Origin: JARYGU01 sp033795365
GTDB taxonomy: Bacteria > Pseudomonadota > Alphaproteobacteria > Rhizobiales > Rhizobiaceae
Assembly: GCA_033795365.1 (NCBI GenBank)
Contig: JARYGU010000003.1
Coordinates: 310,001-374,000, forward strand
Direction: 5' to 3'
Length of the DNA: 64,000 nt
Both the position numbers and the translations under genes were made by a program. This document shows, in pieces, positions 9,839 through 17,700 of the stretch; position 1 is the first letter of the stretch, and the number at the start of each line of letters is the position of its first letter. The notes below the pieces were generated by a model. That model did no database searches. It had not been told where the DNA came from and saw only the letters and a list, made by a program, of their open reading frames with translations.

Positions 9839-10402
9839 TCAAGGGTTGCAGGAAAGATTTCCCGCCGGGGATGGCGGAAGCGGCGACGGGCGGCCATAGC
9901 CGCGGCTGGAATAAAGCAGGGGCGTGCCGTTTCCGGCGGCATGAATATCCTCGACGGCGCCGATAAAGACGTGGTGGGTGCCGACCTTATGGACGCTCGA
10001 TACCCGGCAATCGAAGGCAACCAGACTTTCTTCCGCATAAGGCGCGCCCGTCGCCCCGGACCTCCAGCGGGTGCAACGGAACTTGTCGCCATCCGCCCGC
10101 TTGATCCGCCCGGCGAACGTATCGGAAATCTCCGTCTGGCTGTCGCGCAGGACGTTCACCGCGAACACGCCGTTCTCGATGATCGCCTGCGCCGCGGGGC
10201 TCAGGTGATGCACGCAGACGAGCAGCGTCGGCCGTTCTCCGTCGGCGGACACCGACGACATGGCCGAGACGGTTACGCCGAAGCGGCCGGCCGGTCCGTC
10301 GGTGGTGACGATGTTGACGGTGCAGGCAGCCAGACTCATGCCGCCGAGGAACTTCTGTTTCCGGGCAGCGGCCTCGCCGGCAAAGGAGATTTCATCGGTC
10401 AT
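9839..10402 (-). CDS. Flavin reductase family protein (HpaC/DIM6-type)
   Basis: This 187-residue protein has the flavin_reduct domain: FLGGMSLAACTVNIVTTDGP near 19, FGVTVSAMSSVSADGERPTLLVCV, FAVNVLRDSQ near 89, and the late GTHHVFIGAVEDI segment with the conserved His. It reduces FAD or FMN with NAD(P)H and supplies the reduced flavin to a partner oxygenase. The start at 10402 follows the oxygenase stop by 23 bp, and the order oxygenase-reductase is the standard two-component arrangement. It has no signal peptide. Confidence 0.92.
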   Translation of the reverse strand: MTDEISFAGEAAARKQKFLGGMSLAACTVNIVTTDGPAGRFGVTVSAMSSVSADGERPTLLVCVHHLSPAAQAIIENGVFAVNVLRDSQTEISDTFAGRIKRADGDKFRCTRWRSGATGAPYAEESLVAFDCRVSSVHKVGTHHVFIGAVEDIHAAGNGTPLLYSSRGYGRPSPLPPSPAGNLSCNP

Positions 10403-10425
10403 GAGGAGCCTCCCCTTGCGGATGC

Positions 10426-11949
10426 CTATTCGGCTGCCGGCCTGGCCGGAGCGTTGGTGTTGAACCACTGGCTTACGGCGCCGTCTCCGGGCGTGCGGGT
10501 GACCTGTCCGAGGACCTGGTCCGAAAGCCCGGCGGCCTTCTGGGCGAATTCGAGCGGGCCGCCCCAGTCGAAGTTGCGATAGACGGCCGCAAGATGTGCG
10601 AAGGGCGGCGACTGGGCGAAAAGCTGGAAGGTCAGGCGGTGGCCTGCATAGTCGGAATTCAGGAGATCGCGCGCGAAAGCAAGCAGCTTGCGCCGGTCTT
10701 CGGCGACCCAGTCCTCGTTTACCGTGTAGAACTTGTCGAGCCAGGGCTTCGTCTCCGGCGCATCGAACGCCGCCTTGTCCGGCGTGACGCATATCTGGCC
10801 GCCGCAGAGCTCGCGCGCGATGTGCATCATTTCGTGGAGCTGAGAGCAGGCGAGCACGCGGCCGGTGTAGAGCAGCGACTGGTTCGGCATCAGGAGGCCG
10901 CCCGGCGAACGCTCGGCAAGCGCGATGGAAGCCGTGAGATGGGCGTTTATGCCCTCGCGATAGACGGCAAGCTGCGCCAGCTTCTCCTGAACGGCCTGCT
11001 GCTTGTCGAGGCCGGTCTGCCGCGCGTTGAAGAGTGCCGCACCGATCATCAGGTCGGCGAGCTTCAGGTTGCGCTGCACGAAGGCGAAGGCGGAATAGCG
11101 GTGCAGCGTGGCGCGGATGAACATCGCCGCCTTGGTATGGCGGTAGAACAGCACGTTCTCCCACGGGATCAGCACATTGTCGAAGATGACCAGCGTGTCG
11201 ACCTCGTCGAAGCGATTGGCGAGCGGATAGTCTTCTGCCGGCGCGCGCCCGGCAAAACCGGTGCGGCAGATGAATTTCAGCCCCGGCGAACCGAGATCAC
11301 AGATGAAGCCGACGGCGTAGTCGGAATAGGCGGCGTTGCCCCAGTTGGCGATCGTGGGTTTGGTGAAGGCCTGGTTGGCATAGGCCGCGGCCGTCTCGTA
11401 CTTCGCGCCGCGGACGATGATCCCGGCATCCGTTTCCTTGACGACATGCAGCAGCATGTCGGGATCCTGCTCCTGCGGCGGTTTTGAGCGGTCGCCCTTC
11501 GGGTCCGTGTTGGCCGATACGTGGAAGGGATCGGCCTTCAGCACCTTGGAAATATGGTTCCGGATATTGGCGGAGAACTGCGGATCGACCTCGTTCAGCA
11601 CGTCCTGCCCGTCGAACAGCGACCACATCTCGCCGACGGTCTCGTCGCCAACGCGGGTAACGATACCGCCGACGCCCTCGAGAAGCGTATCGGTGGCGCG
11701 GCGCTTGTCCCACCAGTCGGCCTGGGTGTGCGGCAGCTTGTTGCCGACGGCGTTCCATTCACCATCTTCCTCATAGGCCATGATGTGCCGGGTCTTCGCA
11801 TCATGCTGCATGTCGTAGATCTGCGCACGGATATCCACGAGCGGCTTGAACATCGGATGCGCCGGAACATCCCTCACCCGCTCGCCGGCGATATAAACCT
11901 CGCGGCCGTCGCGAATGGACTCCTTATATTCAGCGCCGGTGCGGATCAT
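10426..11949 (-). CDS. Flavin-dependent monooxygenase, 4-hydroxyphenylacetate 3-monooxygenase (HpaB) family
   Basis: This 507-residue oxygenase of a two-component FADH2-dependent system hydroxylates an aromatic or heteroaromatic ring. HpaB-family features include IRTGAEYKESIRDGREVYI at the start, the substrate-loop region near 190-260 (GVKYETAAAYANQAF-like), IFDNVLIPWENVLFYRH near 266 and a long alpha-helical C-terminal domain. The ATG at 11949 was chosen because GGGAG lies upstream and the protein then starts at the family's conserved beginning; the frame is open to 12009. It is the first gene of the operon with flavin reductase, RidA, DUF1028 and aldehyde dehydrogenase. The family covers hydroxyphenylacetate, nitrophenol, chlorophenol and pyrrole-carboxylate hydroxylases; the RidA and DUF1028 neighbours favour a nitrogen-containing substrate. 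Confidence 0.9.
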   Translation of the reverse strand: MIRTGAEYKESIRDGREVYIAGERVRDVPAHPMFKPLVDIRAQIYDMQHDAKTRHIMAYEEDGEWNAVGNKLPHTQADWWDKRRATDTLLEGVGGIVTRVGDETVGEMWSLFDGQDVLNEVDPQFSANIRNHISKVLKADPFHVSANTDPKGDRSKPPQEQDPDMLLHVVKETDAGIIVRGAKYETAAAYANQAFTKPTIANWGNAAYSDYAVGFICDLGSPGLKFICRTGFAGRAPAEDYPLANRFDEVDTLVIFDNVLIPWENVLFYRHTKAAMFIRATLHRYSAFAFVQRNLKLADLMIGAALFNARQTGLDKQQAVQEKLAQLAVYREGINAHLTASIALAERSPGGLLMPNQSLLYTGRVLACSQLHEMMHIARELCGGQICVTPDKAAFDAPETKPWLDKFYTVNEDWVAEDRRKLLAFARDLLNSDYAGHRLTFQLFAQSPPFAHLAAVYRNFDWGGPLEFAQKAAGLSDQVLGQVTRTPGDGAVSQWFNTNAPARPAAE

Positions 11950-12031
11950 CTTCAATGTCTCCCATCGTATCGGAGCCGTCGCGGTTCCGTGGACTTGTCT
12001 GGGTTTCATTGTTGGCAGCGCGTGCGACTTT

Positions 12032-12046
12032 AAGAAATTATTTCTT
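12032..12046. promoter_or_regulatory. Perfect 15-bp palindrome upstream of the HpaB operon
   Basis: AAGAAAT-T-ATTTCTT, 83 bp upstream of the chosen HpaB start, in an AT-rich stretch that stands out from the GC-rich surroundings. It is a plausible operator or promoter element. The binding protein is unknown; the LysR product or the divergent AraC product are candidates. Confidence 0.4.
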
Positions 12047-12069
12047 TTGGAAAATCTGGTTCTGTTTTT

Positions 12070-12091
12070 CCTAAGCTACGTACCGCCTAAG
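12070..12091. promoter_or_regulatory. Two CTTAGG half-sites upstream of the HpaB operon
   Basis: CCTAAG occurs at 12070-12075 and again at 12086-12091, that is, CTTAGG as a direct repeat 16 bp apart on the minus strand. The same half-site forms the perfect inverted repeat at 5880-5898 upstream of the importer operon, hinting at shared control by the LysR regulator. Confidence 0.35.
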
Positions 12092-12798
12092 TACGCGCTC
12101 GCCTCTGCGGTGCCCGCCGGGCATTCTTCAGCGACAAGGTCCGGCATGCCTTTGCCGGCTCCAGGCCGGCCACGACTTCCGATTCGGAAATTGCGCTCGT
12201 GGTCAACGGCATTGCGAACTGGGTTCCTTGCCAATACGGGTCACTTGTTCGAAATGGCAGCGCAAACACGCCTCCTATTTCAAGGCTGTTAACCGAATTC
12301 AACCTTTCTTCTGGTTCCGCGGTTTCGAGCAGGATGATCCTTGTATCCGACAGGCGTCGTGTATGACAAAGCTGCGGACATGTTGCAGCTGCTCAGTCCG
12401 GAATTCGCCTTTCGCGCGACCGTCCGTTCGGCTCGCTGGCAAGTTCAGGGATATTCGATGACCAGCAAGGCAAGCACGGCGGCGATGCGGGTATCCATCA
12501 CGGGTCTCAAGCGCAAGATCGTATTTGCCCGGATCGGCGACGAGGTGCGGACCGTTGGACTGTACTTCAATCTCGAACACTATGTTCCGAGACGGACGCT
12601 GTACCTCGGATCGACGAAGCGACATATGAATGTGGCTGACCGGCACTTGCCGAGGAGACCTCCATAAACCGAACCCATAAGCGGATTCTGTAGAAAGCTC
12701 GGAAACTCGCGCTTGGCGGGAGTCCCGAGAGCAGGACACTCACCGCCGCCGTACCGGTGTACGGTCGGCTTTGCGGTGCAAATGGGACCCGTTTTTGC

Positions 12799-13710
12799 AT
12801 GAAGCAAGGTACTGAAGGCCCTGAACCGTTCGTACACGAACGGCGGCCGGGCGAACCGAATCCCGAAGTTCTCGACATAATCCCCGAAGCGACCGGCCCA
12901 CGCCTGAAAACGTCGATGGGCGGGGCAGTTCACTCTATTCGCCCGCCTGTATCCCAGACCCTGCAGGCGGCTGCGCACTTCGCGGCGGTCATGCTCGCCC
13001 CGGCGTGGGGAGACAGGTCCGCGTTGGAACGTGACAGGCTGATCGAGTATGATGCTCCCGTCGGAGCGCTGGTCGTCCATCCCGCGAATGTGGAAGGGCG
13101 CGCGATCTGGTCATATCCCCGTGAAAGCCTGATCGTCGCCATCAGGCCGGAAAGCCTGCTCGACCTGGCGACCAGCGAGCTCGGTGCCGACACCGTGTCG
13201 CTCCAGCCGCCGCCCTTCGGAACCGTCGACCTCGAGGCTCTGCGCATAGCGGAATTGCTGAGGACGGAACTGACGCGGCCTTATCCGGCAACGGAGCTCT
13301 ATGTCGACAGCCTTGTCACGATCTTCGCCCTGCATCTTCTTCGCAATTATTCGGGGGCGAAGAAGCCTGCTCCGGATTACAGGCACGGCCTCTCCACCCA
13401 CAATGCGAAAAGAATGCGGGCGTTTCTCGAAGAGAATTTCCTGCGCAAGCTTTCCATTGCCGAGCTTGCCGCCGTCGCCGATTATTCCCCGTTCCACTTC
13501 ATTCGAGCCTTCAGCAAGACATTCGGGCAGTCGCCGCATCAATATGTCCTGAACCTGCGCCTGGCTTTTGCCGAGAGATTGCTGATGGAGGGAAATCTGC
13601 CCGTTGCAGAGATCGCCCATCTGAGCGGTTTTTCCAGTCAAAGCCATCTGACGGCGATGATGAGGAAGTATCGGCATACGACACCGGCAAAGATACGGAG
13701 CAGACGGTAG
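12799..13710 (+). CDS. AraC family transcriptional regulator
   Basis: This regulator has an unrecognised N-terminal part and a clear C-terminal AraC domain over the last 100 residues: MRAFLEENFLRKLSIAELAA, SPFHFIRAFSKTFGQSPHQY, then AEIAHLSGFSSQSHLTAMMR and YRHTTPAKIR. The start is uncertain. The frame opens with a GTG at 12757; I used the ATG at 12799 (303 residues), but the conserved regulator-like sequence begins near an ATG at 12916. No good ribosome binding site distinguishes them. It is divergent from the HpaB operon across 850 bp and about 500 bp upstream of the adhesin island, so it may regulate either side. Confidence 0.82.
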   Translation: MKQGTEGPEPFVHERRPGEPNPEVLDIIPEATGPRLKTSMGGAVHSIRPPVSQTLQAAAHFAAVMLAPAWGDRSALERDRLIEYDAPVGALVVHPANVEGRAIWSYPRESLIVAIRPESLLDLATSELGADTVSLQPPPFGTVDLEALRIAELLRTELTRPYPATELYVDSLVTIFALHLLRNYSGAKKPAPDYRHGLSTHNAKRMRAFLEENFLRKLSIAELAAVADYSPFHFIRAFSKTFGQSPHQYVLNLRLAFAERLLMEGNLPVAEIAHLSGFSSQSHLTAMMRKYRHTTPAKIRSRR

Positions 13711-14207
13711 AAATAGCCCCTGCCGCGCGGAATTGCCGAAACGGAATTGACCGATCGGGGCGAAGCCCGCGACTACGGAAATGTGTCAGCTGCGAGGCGG
13801 CCTCGTCTTTTTCGGCAATCTTACGACAAATATCGCAATATCCTGAAATACATTGCCCACGAACAATGTTGGGTTTGCAGCTGGAATTATCCGGTGCCGG
13901 CAGGGTCCCGAGCTTCGATGCGGCGTTGGTGCAACCGACGTGATGCTCGGGTCCTCGCAGGTAGGCCGACGCAACCAAGCGCCGCCATCGGATAGCGCCA
14001 TGTTCGAGGGGGCTTTGCATGCGGCTGGCGATCACCGGCGTAAACTACAGCAGTCCGGCCAACCTGCAGATGCGCAGGCTGTTGGTCTCGTTCCGCGGTG
14101 CCGTCCAGGCAGGCCGAAAGGCAAGCGGCGTTGCCTATGAGATTGCAAACACGGGACTTTTGCGGCGCCGCGCGCCTTCTCCCCGCGCGTTCGTCAAAGT
14201 TCGCGAG
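13711..14207. other. Intergenic region upstream of the adhesin island
   Basis: About 500 bp with no protein I can support; a frame at 13747-13995 has no recognisable domain. An AT-richer segment at about 13820-13880 is the likeliest place for the promoter of the plus-strand run starting at 14208. No clear terminator for the AraC gene was found. Confidence 0.4.
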
Positions 14208-14708
14208 ATGTCCGAACGATCGGCGAACGAACTGCAAGAAGGCTTGGCTCCACTGTCCGGATCATCCATGAAAGATATCACTTCATCGCGCCTGCCCCTG
14301 CAGGTCGACGTCTTTGCTCCCAAAACTGAAGCGGCATGGACGGCACTGCAACAGCAATATGCAAGCCTGATCACCGCCGCGGAGGTCGATCATCTGCTGG
14401 CCTGCTTCGTATTCGGGCTGACGTCACCAGCCTTTGCCGACGGGGAAGCGAACCTGCATTTCGATGCCTGCCGCGCACTGATGGCGATCAAGCTGCCGCC
14501 GGAGCGGATAGAGGCTGCGCTTCGTTCAGTTCCCGCGACGACCCAGCCATGGGTCGAAAGCGCCCGTCGGCTCATCGAGAGCAAAGGCGTGAAAATGGGA
14601 AGCGCGCTGCGACAGGATGCGCGCAACATTGAGGAAATCACAGGCGTAGATGCGAACTCCAAACCCACGGAGCGCCTGGGCAACAACGAGGAAATGTACA
14701 ATGACTGA
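14208..14708 (+). CDS. Hypothetical protein coupled to the autotransporter gene
   Basis: About 166 residues of unknown function. The start is uncertain: the frame is open from 14019, but its first 60 codons give an arginine-rich peptide, so I used the ATG at 14208; 14268 is also possible. The body is mostly helical-looking, with one moderately hydrophobic stretch (HLLACFVFGLTSPAFADGEA) around residue 66, too weak to call a membrane segment. Its stop overlaps the start of the trimeric autotransporter gene by 8 bases, suggesting translational coupling. Small accessory proteins that aid trimeric autotransporter assembly are known in other bacteria (SadB, TpgA), but I see no sequence similarity to them. 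Confidence 0.55.
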   Translation: MSERSANELQEGLAPLSGSSMKDITSSRLPLQVDVFAPKTEAAWTALQQQYASLITAAEVDHLLACFVFGLTSPAFADGEANLHFDACRALMAIKLPPERIEAALRSVPATTQPWVESARRLIESKGVKMGSALRQDARNIEEITGVDANSKPTERLGNNEEMYND

Positions 14709-17700
14709 ATGCATTCAATGGCATACTCAGCGCATGTTCCGTTTCGGTGTCCCCAACAAGCGGATCGCAGGTGAAAGCGACAACCGGTCGCTTCGCCGGC
14801 GGCTGATGGCGGCCCTCCGCCTGGCCCATCGCGTTCTTGGTTTTCGTCGCAAGGGTCTGGGTCTCGGAACGCTGGGCGTCGGCGGCAACCTTGGTTCGGT
14901 CCTGACGGGCGGCCTGGGAGCCCTCGTGATCGGCCTCGCGACGCCCGCCCACGCGCAATATGCTGCCGGCGGCGGTACGGCGGTTGGCGGCAACTCCGTC
15001 GCCATCGGTGCCGGTACCCAAGCGAATGGCGCGACCAGCGTGGCGTTGGGTACCAATAACAGTGCAACGGGCAACGCTTCGATCGCCATCGGCGATTCGA
15101 TGAGTGCAAATGGCCTCAATGCGATCGCTATCGGTGTCATTTCGGGCGCGACCGGTACCAACGCACTCGCCATAGGCGGGAACGCCCGAGCCACCGGGGA
15201 GGGATCAAGCTCCATTGGCGTCAACTCGGTTGCAACCGCAGGGGCGGCCGCCTTTGGCCTGAACGCGCGTGCCGACGGAACGAACTCGTTGGCGCTCGGC
15301 TATGTTTCCAGGGCGGGCGGGCTGCGCGCCACCGCGCTCGGGTTTGGCGCGAACGCGGGCGGGCTGGATGCCATTGCCCAAGGTAATAGCGCCACCGCAA
15401 GCCAGCAGAATTCCATCGCCATCGGCTTCCAGGCGACCTCGACCGCGATCAACGCCATCAATCTTGGCAACCGAACGGCTGCAGGAAAGGGCGCCCTTCA
15501 AGAGAGCGCCATCGCCCTCGGCACGGACGTGCTGGCGTCTCAGGTCGACTCCATCGCGATCGGGCGCCAAAGCCAGTCGACGGGCACGAGCGCCATGGCG
15601 ATGGGCAGGAACGCCGGCGCCTGGGGCAACCAGTCCATCGCACTCGGCCTCGGCGCTATCGCAGGCGTCCAGGCCGACACGGCCATACCCAACAGCATCG
15701 CGATCGGCACCAATTCGCGTGCGAATAGTAACAATGCGATGGCATTCGGTACGTTTGCCAATGCCACGGCGGATGGTGCCATCGCCATGGGCTCATCGAC
15801 TAACGCGACGGCAACGCAGGCCGTGGCGCTCGGCGTCTCCGTCAACGCCACTGGCGCCGGTGCTACCGCGTTAGGTAGCGCAGGTTCCTCTGCGTCCGGC
15901 GACTACTCCATTGTGATTGGCGCCATCAGCACCGCGAACGCAACCAGGTCCATCGCCATCGGCACAACGGCTGCTGCGAGCGCCGAAAGTGCGATCGCCA
16001 TGGGGATGGGCACGAACGCTTCTGCCATCAACGCCACGGCGATCGGTATCCAGGCGACCGCGACCGGGGTGAACTCCGTCTATCTTGGCTCGCGCAATGT
16101 TGCGGGAACGGGCGCCCTCGAACTGAATACCATCGCCATCGGCACAGATGTGACGGCATCTGGGGTCGACGCCACTGCGGTGGGACGCGCAAGCCGGGCG
16201 ACTGCAACCAACGCCATTGCGGTCGGTCTCCAGTCCACTGCGAGCTCCGCCGACGCCGTCGCCATCGGCACCGAGGCGACCGCAGGGGGCGGCAAAGCTG
16301 TCGCCATCGGTGCGGGCAACACCGCCTATGGCGACGGCGCGGTCGCTATCGGCGATCCGAGCTATGCGAGCGGCACCGGCGCCTTCACGGGCGGCGCGAA
16401 CAACATCGCCAATGCCGACGGCACGGCGACCGCCACTGCTGCCAATGCCGCCAACGGCGCGGTTGCGATCGGTAACGCCAATGTCGCCATCGGCCAGGGT
16501 TCGGTGGCGATCGGCAATACGAGCCGTGCGGGTGCTGCGGGCGCCCTCGCCTTCGGTGACACGGCGGTCGCCAACACCGACCAGAGCATCGCGATCGGCT
16601 CCGGTTCGAGCGCGACGGGTGGAAGCGCCATCGCTATCGGGCGGATCAGCGTCGCAAACGGTACGAATGCGCTGGCAATGGGCGCCGCCGCCGCCGCGAA
16701 CGCCGGCAGCACGGTGGCGCTCGGAAACTCGGCTACCGCCAACAACTTCGGCGACGTGGCACTGGGCAACGGCTCGACCACCGCAGCCGCGGTGGGCACC
16801 GCCAGCACCGTGATCGGCGGGACGACCTATAATTTCGCCGGCACTAATCCGACAAGCACCGTCAGCGTCGGCAGCGCCACCAATCAGCGAACCATCACCA
16901 ATGTCGCGGCGGGCCGGATCGACGGCTCCTCGACCGATGCGGTCAACGGCTCGCAGCTCTTCGCGACGAACCAGCAGGTCACGCAGAACACTACCGACAT
17001 CACCAATCTCGGCGACAGCATCGGCGACATCGGCGATACGATCAACAACATCGCCGGCGACACGTCGACGACCTTCACCGATGCCAATGGTGATGGCATC
17101 CGCTATGTGCGCACCAATGACAGGACGCTTCCCGTCAGCGATTCCTCCGCTCAAGGCATAGGCTCCACCGCGGTCGGATACGATGCCACCGCTGTAGCGG
17201 ATAATTCGCTGGCACTCGGCCGGGCCAGCCAGGCGACGATCGATGGCGGGGTAGCGCTTGGCTCCGGATCGATTTCCGATCGGGCGCTCGCGCCTGCCAC
17301 CGGCCAGATCGCTGCCGGCCCGACGAATTTCATCGAATTCAACACGACCGACAAGACGCTTCTGGGCGCCGTCTCGGTCGGTTCGGACACGGCCTATCGG
17401 CAGATCACCAATCTCGCGGATGGCACGGACGCCCACGATGCGGTGACGATAAGGCAGCTCCAAGGGGCCATCGCATCCGTGGCCGCGACCCCCAGCATGT
17501 ACTTCCACGCCAATTCCACCGCCGGAGATTCGCTGGCCGTCGGGGCTGAATCGATTGCCGTCGGCCCGACGACGGTCGTCAACGGCGACAACGGCATCGG
17601 CATCGGCAACGGCGCGATCGTCGATCAGGTGGCACCCGGCGGCACGGCGATCGGCCAGAACGCGCATGTCATGTTGGCCGACGGCATCGCGCTCGGCACG

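Larger units (their letters stand above)
12010..12798. other. Intergenic region between the monooxygenase operon and the AraC gene
   Basis: About 790 bp between divergent genes. Several short open frames exist on both strands (for example plus 12341-12667 and minus 12299-12739), but none has a recognisable domain and they overlap each other, so none is called. The part next to the HpaB gene is AT-rich and holds a palindrome (12032-12046) and repeated CTTAGG half-sites (12070-12091). Both divergent promoters are expected here. Confidence 0.5.

Noticed and set aside
12299..12739. Minus-strand frame of 146 codons upstream of the second AraC gene
   Set aside because: Overlaps other frames on both strands, no domain, no ribosome binding site and odd composition.
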